Positions 24,387-35,040 of a DNA stretch of 64,000 nt are shown piece by piece (within the stretch, counting starts at the first letter, position 1; each line of letters starts with the position of its first letter). The notes under the pieces are model-generated. The model made no database searches and was not told the DNA's origin. It was given only the letters and a program-made list of their open reading frames with translations. The stretch covers positions 16,501,131-16,565,130 of the forward strand of contig CM070737.1 of assembly GCA_036346245.1 (NCBI GenBank). The letters are read 5' to 3'. Both the position numbers and the translations under genes were made by a program. Source of the stretch: Bonia amplexicaulis. Taxonomy: Eukaryota; Streptophyta; Magnoliopsida; Poales; Poaceae.

Positions 24387-24550
24387 TGTTATGAATACTG
24401 TGAGTATTGATATGAGACCCAAATGATCATATATATAGGCGAGTACAAGGGGATATACCATATAGAGATAAGACATATATGGAATAGAATTCAAGTCATA
24501 TAAGGAAATAGATAATAGTCCTTATCTATTTCCTAATCTTATCCTTAACA
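24387..24550 (-). repeat. 3' LTR of the compact retrotransposon
   Basis: About 90 percent identical by eye to 25994-26156. The shared interior includes gatatgagacccaaa and ataggcgagtacaag. Confidence 0.88.
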
Positions 24551-25149
24551 CCCTCTCTCAAATGCAAGGCGTATACAATAGCATTGCATTTGGAAAAGAG
24601 TTGACACTAAAATAAGATAAATCCGAAGTCCGAGTTTTGATGAGGTCGTCGTTGCGTGCAGCCTTGGAATAAACTGTCAAATGAAGCCGAAGAGGAATAG
24701 ATAGATGCATGACGGCGCAGATCGAAGCCCAAGAGGCGGCGCTGCTGCACAAGTTGCGAGGCACTGCGGCGGCCTTAAAGCTCGGGGCGGCGGCTAGAGA
24801 AGCGGCGGCATCATGACGACTTCTACGATCTGCACGCGGCTCAGAGAGTAGAGCGGTGGCTGCTGCCTTGCAAAATAAAAAATCCTACACTTCTATGACT
24901 AACAATAAATTTTGTGGACTCGCACGGCTGAGACGACAAAAAAAAAATCAAAGACTACGAGTTTTAGATGGACGCAACGGAAGACTTATGAAAAAAAATT
25001 GAAAAACTGACCGAAAGAAATCATCAGAAGAAAATAAAAATAATAACTGAAGCCGGCCCATCTCCCATCTCCCAGTCGGCCTAGGCCAGTTTCGGCCCTC
25101 CCCAGCCAGCCCACCCGGACTGGTATCAAAGAGGTGGGGTAGGGTTTCC

Positions 25150-25960
25150 CCTACCCCCAAACACCCAAGTGGCGGCGGCGAGCGAGTCCGTGTGGGCATG
25201 CGGGCGGGCGGCGCCGTGCGAAGCAGCGAGCGGGTGAGGCTGGTGCAGCGGTGTACCAAGGCGTGCCGAGGCAGAGAGGGCAGATTTGGAGGAAACGGAG
25301 GTGCAGGCACGGGCGGTCGGGCGACGCGTCGGCTAGAGGCGCGGCGACGAGGCGCGCAAGCGCTAAGCGGCGGTGGCCGAGAAATCGATGGCCGGTGTGG
25401 AGAGGCAAAGCGCCTCGGCGGCGGGAGGGCGAGCACAGCAAGCGCCACCGAAGCGCGGTTCTGGCCGTCGCGAGAGAGCAGGCTGAGGCCGGATCTGGCG
25501 GTGAGGCCGGATCCGGCCGGAGGCGTCTGATCGGCGTCGGCGGCTCGGGCCGCGGTGATGCCGCGAGATGCGGATCCGATTTGCCGACGGTGGAGACCAG
25601 ATCCGGCAGAGGCGGCCGGATCCGTCTGACTGACCGGGCCGGAGACGAGGAGGCGGCGAATCGAGCGGTTGCGACGGCGACGACACCACCGTCCGTCGCG
25701 GCGGAGGAAGAGGCGACGGCCGAGGTGAAGGTGGCGGCGGCTACGGTGGCGGCGGCCGCCGTGGAGGTGGCCGGCACGGCGGGGACGACCCGGGCGGCGG
25801 CGACGACGGCGAGGCGCACCAACATCTCGGGGAGAGGCTGGAGGCCAGCGGCTGGCCGGCGACACGGTCGTACCAGCGGCAGTCGGCGACGGCGTCGAGG
25901 AGATGACCGCCCTCGGGAGAGATCGATTCTCCCGGGGGCAGCGACAGCGGAAGATGAACA
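25150..25960. other. GC-rich cargo inside the compact retrotransposon
   Basis: Roughly 800 bp of very GC-rich sequence are open on both strands (up to 337 codons minus, 245 plus). The translations are Arg/Ala/Pro-rich without a recognisable domain, as expected from base composition alone. It differs sharply from the AT-rich LTRs, which suggests it was acquired, perhaps from the GC-rich 5' part of a grass gene. The origin is unidentified. Confidence 0.5.
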
Positions 25961-25978
25961 TGAGCTAGGTATGGAACC

Positions 25979-25993
25979 TTTGCTCTGATACCA
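25979..25993 (-). other. Primer-binding site, initiator tRNA-Met
   Basis: tttgctctgatacca is the plus-strand reading; its complement pairs with the 3' terminus of tRNA-iMet. It directly abuts the 5' LTR at 25994. Confidence 0.88.
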
Positions 25994-26156
25994 TGTTATG
26001 AATATTGTGAGTATTGATATGAGACCCAAAAGGTCATAATATAGGCGAGTACAAGAGGATATACCATATAGAGATAAGGTATATATGGAATAGAATCCAA
26101 ATCATATAAGGAAATAGATAAGAGTTCTTATCTATTTTCTAATCTTATCCTTAACA
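25994..26156 (-). repeat. 5' LTR of the compact retrotransposon
   Basis: Partner of 24387-24550; TG..CA ends. Confidence 0.88.
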
Positions 26157-27399
26157 GTAAGAACATAGACATACACAGTAACACAGCGAAGGAAGGATGT
26201 GAACATTACGTGCCTCAAGGACACAGATGATAGTTATTCTGCAATACATCTACTGATCATCGCACTGAACTGAGTGTTTACATGTGAATGTGCAAAATAG
26301 TGTAAATGCTAGATGCCCCAAGAGATCAGGTATCGCAGGAACCATGGATCAAAAGACATGCCCACCCATGGTAAAGGAGAGTATTCTGAATGAGGATCAT
26401 TTGGAGTTTCCAAACTGCTGCTGCTGGAAATTACTGCTTCCATCAGTTGTTCCTGTCGATGATGGAAAAACCAGGCCTGACAAGGCTTGATCCGGTGCCC
26501 ATTGTCGCCCCCATGTACCATGGAGCAGCTGGGCCTTTCTCCCCAGATCCGTCGCTCAGCTGCCCAACAACACCAACATCTGAAAGATTGACCTTCTTTG
26601 GAGCACATTACAATCATAACCTATAAGAAAGGGCGCATCTTCCTTTTCAGCATCCAGAATCTTTAGCCTTTCGAATTGTGCTTCCTGACCTCCTTTCACC
26701 TCCTATTGTACTTTTGCTTTAATTTAGCTTGAGCTTTCTTGTAAGGTGTCTAACACACTATTCCCGTAGGCACCTTTCCTACTTCACGTAAAAACAAGGG
26801 AATTTTTCCAATACATTCTACTGGTACTAGAAATTAAATCTAATCGTTAATACATGAGAGTATAATAAATTTTCTTTTGTAAATCTTATTTTTTATTAGG
26901 GTATTATGAATTTTTTTCTCTGAATCTATTATTAATCTTTTCCATCACCTCCGCCCCCGCCTCTCATCCATTTCCTGTGCGAACGCCATCTCTCGTACGC
27001 ACACTGCCACGACGCTTGCAGAAATTACTCTTACGCCATAAAAGAGCCCAAAAAGAGTTAATTCCATGTTAATTGGATCAAAAAGAAAGGAGAGTTTATA
27101 TTCATTTTAGAGTACCGTAAAAGAGCCCAAAAACAAAACGGCATACACGAACTTGCCTTCATCTACCTTACATTGTTTCTCTGCACCTAAAAATCAAGAG
27201 TTTGCAAATTTACATGTGCATAACTGGAACTACAACTCACGTTATGGTATAGTTGCAAGTTTGCATCTACGGAACTGCAACTAGAACTCACGTTATAGTA
27301 TTGCTAATAATTTGCACAAATTTGGGGGGCACGAGCAACCACATGCGTAACAAAAAGACAAATAAATCACCATCGACAGAGTGAAGATACTTACGGGCA
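26157..27399. other. Intergenic, no gene recognised
   Basis: The plus-strand frame 26390-26626 (..RLDPVPIVAPMYHG..) and the overlapping frames have no domain I recognise and no splice partners; it may be a transcript end or chance. Around 27210-27300 the phrase aactcacgttat(g/a)gtat occurs twice. The rest is AT-rich. Confidence 0.4.
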
Positions 27400-27946
27400 G
27401 TTATATCCAAATCAACCAGCCCAAATGCCAGATCTGACCTGAAAAGTCTCTTTCTTCGTACCTGGTCGGCTGGTCTTGATGCTGACATAGAGGCCTGCTC
27501 CAGGTTTGTGGGTGACTTGTTCATGGACCCGGTGGCACCTGCTGTCGATAATTCCGTGTATTTGAAGATTCATGAGTTTGTTCAGGAACAGCTGAGCCTG
27601 TATTTGAAGAGAATGCGCCAGAAGAATCGGATCCATCAAAGCTCGTCAGTGGAATTGCAGCGAAAGGGTCAAACACTGCGGTTCTTGAATGATCAGGTGT
27701 GGCAGGTTTTCCTTGTGAGGGATTTGCTTGGGGTGTCATGCACTGAGAACTCTGCGTCCGAAGGAAATGATGTGGCGAAGGATGGTTGGACTTGGAAGGG
27801 AGCAGAAGCAGAGCCATAAGGATGTGCGGGGAAGACGCATTTTTTTTCTCTGAAGATTTGTTAGGAACTACCACGTACTGAGTACTCGTGTCTGAAGTAG
27901 ATGAGCTAGCAAAGGACGATCTGCCAGAAGATAGATCAGTGTTGCC
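27400..27946 (-). pseudogene. Serine-rich exon fragment, unrecognised
   Basis: A minus-strand exon seems to begin at 27946 after a good acceptor (gtcattgcag) and reads GNTDLSSGRSSFASSSTSDT onward, later FDPFAAIPLTSFDGSDSSGA, before a stop at about 27523. A shifted frame continues NKSPTNLEQASMSASRPADQ up to a gtacga donor near 27460. In the middle, another frame (PFQVQPSFATSFPSDAEFSV) looks more natural, implying indels. It resembles a Ser/Pro-rich tail of a trafficking or adaptor-type protein, but I cannot name it. Probably a broken gene copy. Confidence 0.4.
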
Positions 27947-29300
27947 CTGCAATGACATTTGAATAGAGAATGAGTTAGGAAATAGATTGTATGAACTCAC
28001 GGATTTCATAATAATGGCGCGCAGGACCGGTTGCCATGTGACCCGGGGTGCTATGCGCCGCTCGATATTTCATGGGCGATATTTCATTACTTATTTTTTG
28101 AATGGGATAGGGGAATGACTCGGGTGTGTATTGAATGTTTTGGTACGTAAAATAAAATGTCCCGCTCATTTAGTTTCGATAGTTCATTATTCATGCTCCA
28201 CGCATTAAGTTTCTAAGGTGAACGGACCAATGTTTCACGCGTTTTGTATCAATATTCAAACAGTTCATCGACAATATTCAGGGAAATTAAAAAATAGTGG
28301 AACAAATAAAACGTGCTCGTGGAACAAAGCAAAGACTATTAGTTGTAACAATCGTAAAATATCACCGGAGCAAATCAAGGCAATTAGTTGGATGACATAA
28401 AAAAATATTAATAAAACAATAGTGAAAAAATGACATGAGGAAAGAAAGAAATACCATAGCATCCGACAAAAAAAAAGTTGCAACTAGTCGACGAGAAGAA
28501 TAAGAAAGAAAGAAATGTAGCATATCGGGATGTTGGGACGCGGCCGCACTGGCATGGTTTGGTAATGGCCGGTGGGCTCCCTCGACTGGCCTTGCCCTTG
28601 CCCCGCGGCATCGAGGCGTAGACGTCTGGGAGACGTCGCGCGCGCTCGCTCTCAAGTGCACCGCGCAGGCGTCGAGCTCGAGGACAGCCCGGCCGCGCCG
28701 GCAACAAGCACGGTGCAGGGAGCCGAGCTCGAGCTGTATGTACAGTGCTGGCCAGCCAACGGACGCAAAACCCTGAGCAGCTGCGCGCTTGGGACGGACC
28801 ACGGAGCACACACACGGGGATGCTGCCGTCCATGTCCAGCACTGGCCCTGCTGCAAGGTGATCATTGATCAGAGGGATGTTTCCCAACCTTTTGTTGTCC
28901 AACCAGGAGGCAGGCATTTCCAGCCTTCTTATGAAATCTAACCCAGTAACAAATCAACGAGACGCTTCGAAGCAAGAGGTACACAGGCCACATTAGCAAT
29001 CAAACCTCAAATGTCTATTAGATCAAATCATCATATCCACCATGAATCAGGCTACAGAACAAACCACCAGTACTGTCAGCAATCATAGCACGAACTATGT
29101 CTCATGTTGAACCTCCAGAACATGACATCTAGTCACTACATAGGGGAGACAAAGCTGATCATTGCACGAGCGGGATGGAATCATTGCCATCTGCCTCCCT
29201 TGCAATGGACGAATTGAGGGCAGGACGAAGGAACAGTGGATCCGAATTAAGGGCAGGACGAAGGAACAGTGGAACACCATTAGAATTGCTGCTGTTTTCC
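27947..29300. other. Intergenic and 3' flank of the PMD gene
   Basis: No gene recognised. Positions 28540-28870 are GC-rich with uninformative open frames on both strands. At 29209-29271 a 30-bp unit (gggcaggacgaaggaacagt plus flank) is tandemly duplicated just downstream of the PMD stop codon, probably in its 3' UTR. Confidence 0.45.
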
Positions 29301-31884
29301 TTATCCATGTGTTCCATCATCGCCGGCATGCTCTGTTGTGCCAGGGTTTTCCTGATCTTCAGCTTCTAATTTGACATCCACGCTCTGTTGTGGAGTAGAC
29401 ACGTCAGTACCTCGAGTGGCCGAGTCGCCATTTTCCTTAGCTGGCTTAGTGGAGTTGCACGTTCGTTCCAGCGCCTGTGATGAAGGTCTGGGCGAGAGCA
29501 CATTGTTGCCACCGTTGTTTTCCTCACAAATAGGTTCCACCATCAGTACACTCTTCTCCAGTTCGGGAGGGTTTTCTAGATATCCAGCTTGATCAACATC
29601 CTCATTGTGCTGTGGAATAACCAAGGTTGGTGCAGGGGTGGCTGTATCACACTTCTCAATGGCTAGTGTAGCCGGGTCACAAATTTCCTCCAAAGACAGC
29701 ACATTGTTGGAACAGTTGTTTTCCTCATCCATAGGCTCGAGGACCAATGTGGCATGCTCCACTGTGTGAAGGTCCCCCTCTTCCTGGTGTTGAGCTTCTT
29801 GATTGTCACCTATAATGTTCTGTTCATCTTCAAGCAAAAGTAGAGGCATATGTTCAGTGGCACCTGAGTCAACATGTGGGCCAGTAGCAGAACCAAAAGT
29901 TGGAACCTCTGGGCCATTGTTTTCCTTGATCTCACCAAGGTCATGGAGGACATCTTGAAAACCATGCAGGAACTCAACAACCAAGGCTTGTGTGGTCGTA
30001 TCAGCTGTGGATGCCATGGCTCTCTTGGCCTTCTTCACCATACCATGCAGTTTATCAACCTACAGTAGTTAGGAAAGAGTTCAAGTTAAGTAATGATTCA
30101 TTATGCATGAAGTACTTGGGAAAAATGTATTTCTAGCGCTGCAGTTAATTTTCTCCAAATAAATTTAGGCTCAATCAATTCTAGAAATTAATCATATGAA
30201 CTGTATACATAATTTAGGTTTACCGCTTTGCGGATCATAGGAGACTTGGCCTGATACTGAATATTAGAGGAATCATTGGGTGGAGATGAAGGTCCTGCTT
30301 CAGCATCGTCACCGGTTGATGGGATAAGATACCGTCGTGTAGCTCCCGAGTACCACCGCAGGTACTCCTCATAAGAAGACGAATCATATTGCTCTGTCTC
30401 TCGAAATATGCGCTGTCGTCGGGCTTCCCATTCCTGAATATACTCGTGGTGTGTCTCTTCCCAATTCTCACGTTCTCTGCCACGTCGACTAATACGATGC
30501 AATGCCTGTAGTGTAGGTCGAAAAGGTGGTGGAATGCATTGGCGAAGCCCGAATTGCCGCATCACTCGCTCAGGCAAATACATCTCAACTATAGGAAAAT
30601 TTATTAACGGAGCTTGTGTAAGCCACAGGTCGGCATCTTTTGTACAAAGCGGTGGCAAACTTGAGGACTCAATGTGCACGTAGGGATCCCACTTCACCTT
30701 ATCTGCTCGCTGTAGGTTCAGTTCATCTCTGTACTGCTTAAGACAATGAGTAGCATTCTCACTTTGTGTGTGAGCCCCCACCCAACGAAAGCCAATTGGG
30801 GGCAAGTCCTGTGGGATGCCTGACTCTGTGCATGGAGTTGACCGAACCAATGGTCTGCCAACATGGGAGCGCTCCCAACTCCAAAGCTGCAAGAGAAGCA
30901 ATGAGCCACCAATGTTCTTGATATTGTGGGAGGAGGCAACAGAACACAGAGATCGGTATAGGAAAGCTAGAACTGCTGAACCCCAGCTGTATGTCCCAAC
31001 ATGAGAAAGATCAGCAATCAGCGGAAGATATATCAAACTCATCCTTCCTGTCCCATCAGGAAAAAGAACCCCGCATAAAAGGCTCAGGATATATGCTCGA
31101 ACATGCCTCTCTACTGTCTGATCATCTGCCCCTTCTGGTAATTCATAGAAGTGCTTCTTCAGCCATTTGTAATGCAAGAAGGATTTTCCAGGCATTGATG
31201 GCCCTCTTGGATCATGACCTAGACAATCAAGGACCATCTGGCCATAATCATGATCAGTAGTAAAACAAACTGGACGGCCATCAATAGGAAGAGCTAACAA
31301 CATCGCAACATCTTGAAGTGTAACCGTCATCTCCCCAGAAGCCAAGTGGAAGCTATGGGTCTCTGGCCTCCAACGCTCAACAAGGGCAGTAATCAAGGCT
31401 TTGTCCAACTGAGGCATCTTCTGGCAAATTTGTGAGAGCCCAAGCAACCCTGCATACCTCAAATAAGGACGATATCTCTCATGAAATTTTAATGGTTTGT
31501 GGTGACGCAGCTTCAACTGCTCCACGGCCTGCAAAAAAAAATCAGACTTCAGTGCTATTGAAAAAAATATGCTCACACTGTACTTATTGTTTATGAACTA
31601 TGACAAAACTTAGTTGTTCTTAGATTAACCTGATCACCAAAAATTGCATCGGAACGGTGGTTAATCTTAGGGTTTAGTAACGTGCTGGATACAGGTTCCG
31701 CTGGGCCTACATAACAAGCCAAAGGGGCTTGTTCGGAAGTGAACTCTGCATTATCCTCTCTATCAGAAGTGGTACTTCGCGAAGAAGGTGCAGAGATTTG
31801 ATGAGGATCCATGTCATTTTCTGCCACAGCACCTCTCCCACGGCCACGACCACGGCGCCCACCTCTTCTTGTCCTTGAAGACAT
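29301..31884 (-). CDS. Plant mobile domain (PMD, MAIN/MAIL-like) protein, three exons
   Basis: The exons are 31884-31630, 31528-30224 and 30059-29301, all GT/AG and in phase 0, giving 772 aa. The N-terminus is Arg/Gly-rich (SSRTRRGGRRGRGRGRG), nuclear-type. Exon 2 carries the whole PMD: LRYAGLLGLSQICQ, ERWRPETHSFHL, then the hallmark GEMTVTLQDVAMLLALPIDG (residues 150-169). GTYSWGSAVLAFLYRSL and a WSWER segment follow. Exon 3 encodes a long acidic, low-complexity tail with repeated EENN and NNVL words. PMD proteins of the MAIN/MAIL1 class are nuclear, work with PP7-like phosphatases and keep genes and transposons properly expressed or silenced. PMDs also occur in transposons, but here a long intact frame with introns argues for a host gene. 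No aspartic-protease or transposase domain is attached. The start ATG lies 14 bp after a good 3' splice site, so there is a leader intron. Confidence 0.88.
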
Positions 31885-32435
31885 GGTATCCTATGGTCCT
31901 GCATTAGCAAAGTTCATGAAATCAGATGGGAAAATGCCACAGATGATTGTCAGCAAAAATGCAACGAAGAATTTAACATCGAACATGACATATGCTTAGA
32001 AGATAGGGCATTCGTCTTTTCTTAGAATTCTTTGGCACATTCTAATCTGTCCATTGCGAATACTTCCCCTCAAATGTTGCTCCACAGAACTAGCTACTTG
32101 TACCTGCTAATTGCTATGACAAACTGAAATAGGGATATTTCATCATTTGCCACCGTACAATTCCTCCCCCACCGAAATACTAAACCTTATTTACCATGAA
32201 GAGAGTAACGTCCAAACAAGTATCCCGACTGACTGAGAACAGCTGTCTTCATCCTTAGCCAAGAAATCGGCAAATAAGGGAATATGGAGTACGGACAGCT
32301 GATTAATTTCCAATGATATTTCAATTTGCCGCGTCAACCCGCTAATCTTTGCCTAAAGCACTTGGTATAATCTTGAACACTACAGCACACACAACAGTGT
32401 TTACCAAGATCCAAGAGAGGAGAGAAATATCCAAC
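31885..32435 (-). promoter_or_regulatory. 5' leader intron region of the PMD gene
   Basis: Reading toward the gene, gctaatgcag forms a strong acceptor ending at about 31899, so the leader is spliced. Two donors could supply it: ggatcttg|gtaaac at about 32404, outside the hAT element, or ttcgctg|gtaagg at about 32665, inside it. The sequence alone does not decide. No coding frame lies here. Confidence 0.55.
32428..32435. repeat. 8-bp target-site duplication, left copy
   Basis: tatccaac, identical to 34785-34792, immediately outside the hAT end. Confidence 0.9.
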
Positions 32436-34784
32436 CAGGGGCGGACCTAACGTGGGACATGGGGGTTCAGTTGAACCCCCAAAAATATGGAAAAATAAAC
32501 TGCTACTGGTACTCCACAACGCAGCAAGCAAATCCACCACAAACTCCATTGGACTGGACTATCCATCCCAGAAAGGAAGATTTGGGTGAGATTGCTCACG
32601 GAAAAGAAAAGATCCTCGGGACAAAGCTCACTTAAACAATCCAAGCAAGCTAGGGTTTCCTTACCAGCGAAAGAAGAAATCAATCCGGCAGAGCGGAGGA
32701 CGACGACGACGCCTACGAGACAAGAGTTCCTTCGCTTCGAGGGTTAGACAGACGGCGAAGCAATAGCCGCCGCCGCCGCCGCCGTCGCGACGAGATATGG
32801 AGAAGAGTTAGGAAGAGGACGGGCTGGAGACGAGAGAGGTTTGGGATCAGGCCGCGAGGATTGCGGATTTGGGGGGAGGAGGAGGAGGAGGATAGAAATC
32901 TTTGACAATGGCCTGTCTCTTGTCTGGACATCGGAGATCTATTCAGGGTTCGTGTGGAAGAAAAGGAGGCGATTAAAGGTTCATATATCATATATGTTAC
33001 TTGCGCCCCCACCTGTCTCGCTCGGGCTCGGTTACCGGATTCGCCAACTTCGTCTCGTGCGCATGCGCGTGGTCCATTGCTCATTGTTGGCGTAATCGGA
33101 ATGAGCGGATCGGCGAAAATCGGTGTCAATCAACGGTAGAAAAGGAGAGTAGCAACGCCAGGAAAAAGGTCGGAAAAGAGTGAAGGATATAGTGGCTTTC
33201 TCGCTTCTCGTTTGGGTAATGATTTGATTTTCGCTGATGATTGTTAATTTAATTAGATATTAGAGTTAAGATGAGAGAGGAAGTGGCAAGTATTCGTTAC
33301 GAAAAAAACTAACATATCGATTAATCTACTATATTGTTCTTCTATAATTTTAGATATTGTATGAGAGTAATTTAGGAATGCCATCTACTAGATAATTGTA
33401 GAGAAATTCGATAGCTTTCTGTACAATATTTATTTATATTGATCGGATAAATAGATTTTAAGCTATGAATTTTGTAATCATGCTATCTGGTAAATTTATC
33501 ATTTTCTAGTAGCACATACCAATCTGTCAATTAAAATTACTAGATGGAACAATTTGGATGATTTATCAACATGAAAGATGTAGATAATTAAGGATTCTAG
33601 AGATCCCATGAACATGATTTTTCAACGAGTAGGACAGAAGTTATGAATCTTGGAAGATTCTTTGTCCGGGACCAGTTCTTTGGTGGTTTGGTGGATGTGA
33701 ATAAGTACATATGGTCGGGATTTGTGATCTTGATCAAATGTTTTAAGATGTATCTCTCAAAATATACTCCTTGATTACAAACACTAACCATTTTGGACAT
33801 CGATACGGTCTCTAAAATATAACTTTGACCACTAAGTTGTATTCTAATATGTTTGTAAAACCCAATAAAATTATAATATTATAACAGTACATTTCAAGAT
33901 AAATCTATACATATGATTTTCTTGTATTCAATGTAAATTTATAAAAAATATATCGATAGTTAAAGTTTCAAAAGTTTGACTACAAACATCTCAAAACGAC
34001 ATGTATTTGTGACTAAAGGAAGTATTTATTTAATTAATACTCAATTCAGAAAAAATGAGATTATCAAAGTGCAATACTAGCTTATTTTATCAAGCACATG
34101 CACTCAACTAATTTATCATAAATGATAGAGATATTTTTCCTCAAAAGGGTCCAATTAAAATATTTGAAAATCTTTCTAAAATCCAGATATTTTCTTAGAA
34201 ATATCTAGATATTTGAGATATTTTATTCGAAGGAATTTGATGGTGCCAATTGTCATAAATCTAGTGGTCATAAAAATTTATATAATCCTTTCAATCCAAA
34301 ATATACATCATTTGGGAGAGTTGGTTTTGGTTTATAAATAGGAAGCAATATGTTCGTCAAAATGCCCATGTTAATTATTAGTCTTAGAGAGAGGTAAATC
34401 ATAAATAGAGATAACATATGTCAAAAACAAAACATTTACTACTTCTTTTCTATGTGTGTGAAAAACACCATTTTATATGCTAACACGGAAAATAAGAAAA
34501 GAGAAATGGGTTAAAGTTAAAATCTACTTAAAAACAAAGTGTACATTTGTGTTGTCAACTAAAGTTGTAATAGTTTTACTATAAAAAGTTGTAATTATAC
34601 TGCCACCAAATAAAGTGTTAGTATTAGTTTATTATTTTAAATTTTTTAGTGTTATTGACTTTTAATAGACTTAGAAATATGACTTTTATCTTCAGTTTTA
34701 ATAAACCAATATAAGTATATATTAAAAAATGTAACACAATGTAATTAGCGAACACTCATTCATAAAATCCTAAATCCGCCATTG
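32436..34784. mobile_element. hAT-type DNA transposon, non-autonomous
   Basis: The element begins CAGGGGCGGACCTAAC and ends CCTAAATCCGCCATTG; the inverted ends share the core GGCGGA..TA typical of plant hAT elements. It is bounded by the perfect 8-bp duplication tatccaac. A palindrome, gggggttca-gt-tgaaccccc, lies at about 32462-32481, a usual subterminal feature in this group. The 2349-bp body has no transposase frame. Positions 32690-33130 are GC-rich with a gcc/cgc repeat and look like a 5' leader or promoter facing left; the remainder is AT-rich. It lies in the leader/promoter region of the PMD gene, about 550 bp upstream of its ATG. Confidence 0.9.
32690..33130 (-). promoter_or_regulatory. 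Leader-like GC-rich segment inside the hAT element
   Basis: On the minus strand this reads like a grass 5' UTR: C/T-rich with ctcctcctcctcctcc, gccgccgccgcc and a downstream ttcgctg|gtaagg donor followed by aaaccctag. It points toward the PMD gene. It could be the transposon's own former transposase promoter, or a present promoter of the PMD gene; no TATA box is evident. Confidence 0.4.
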
Positions 34785-34792
34785 TATCCAAC
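34785..34792. repeat. 8-bp target-site duplication, right copy
   Basis: tatccaac, identical to 32428-32435. Confidence 0.9.
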
Positions 34793-35040
34793 TTTGGTGG
34801 AAGAGTGGGCTTACCAAATCAGGTTGTCAGTGCAGGCTCATGGCGTACCCACGAGATCGAAAGAGGCGGCGGAGGAGCTCTTGATCCCCCAAAGATTTTG
34901 CTTCCTGGGAGAGGAAAAGGGAACCCTAGAAATTTGCTTTCCAGGGGAGGAGGCGGCGAGGCGGAAACCGTGAACGGAGGCGTAACCTATCCGGGTTCGA
35001 CTTTATGCTTTAGATGGCTAGATGACACTTCCTATTAATC
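34793..35040 (-). promoter_or_regulatory. Probable original leader/promoter of the PMD gene
   Basis: With the hAT element removed, this sequence joins directly to the PMD leader. On the minus strand it contains C/T- and gccgcc-rich blocks and ttctagggttccc, words common in plant leaders. This suggests the gene's original transcription start lay about here, now 2.35 kb further away. Confidence 0.4.

Larger units (their letters stand above)
24387..26156 (-). mobile_element. Compact non-autonomous LTR retrotransposon (TRIM/LARD-like)
   Basis: Two nearly identical LTRs of 164 and 163 bp (24387-24550 and 25994-26156) enclose a 1.44-kb interior. LTRs begin TGTTATGAATA and end CTTATCCTTAACA when read on the plus strand. 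tttgctctgatacca at 25979-25993 is a perfect match to the 3' end of plant initiator tRNA-Met and abuts the right LTR, so the element is transcribed right to left. A purine tract (gagagaggg on the minus strand) abuts the left LTR, as a polypurine tract should. The interior encodes no gag or pol. About 25150-25950 is very GC-rich. The outer flanks (caaag, gtaag) match at only 3 of 5 positions, so the target duplication is eroded or absent. Confidence 0.88.

Noticed and set aside
24948..26029. 337- and 292-codon minus-strand frames and a 245-codon plus-strand frame
   Set aside because: Open on both strands, Arg/Ala/Pro-rich, no domain; explained by extreme GC content inside the non-autonomous retrotransposon, and one frame runs into the LTR.
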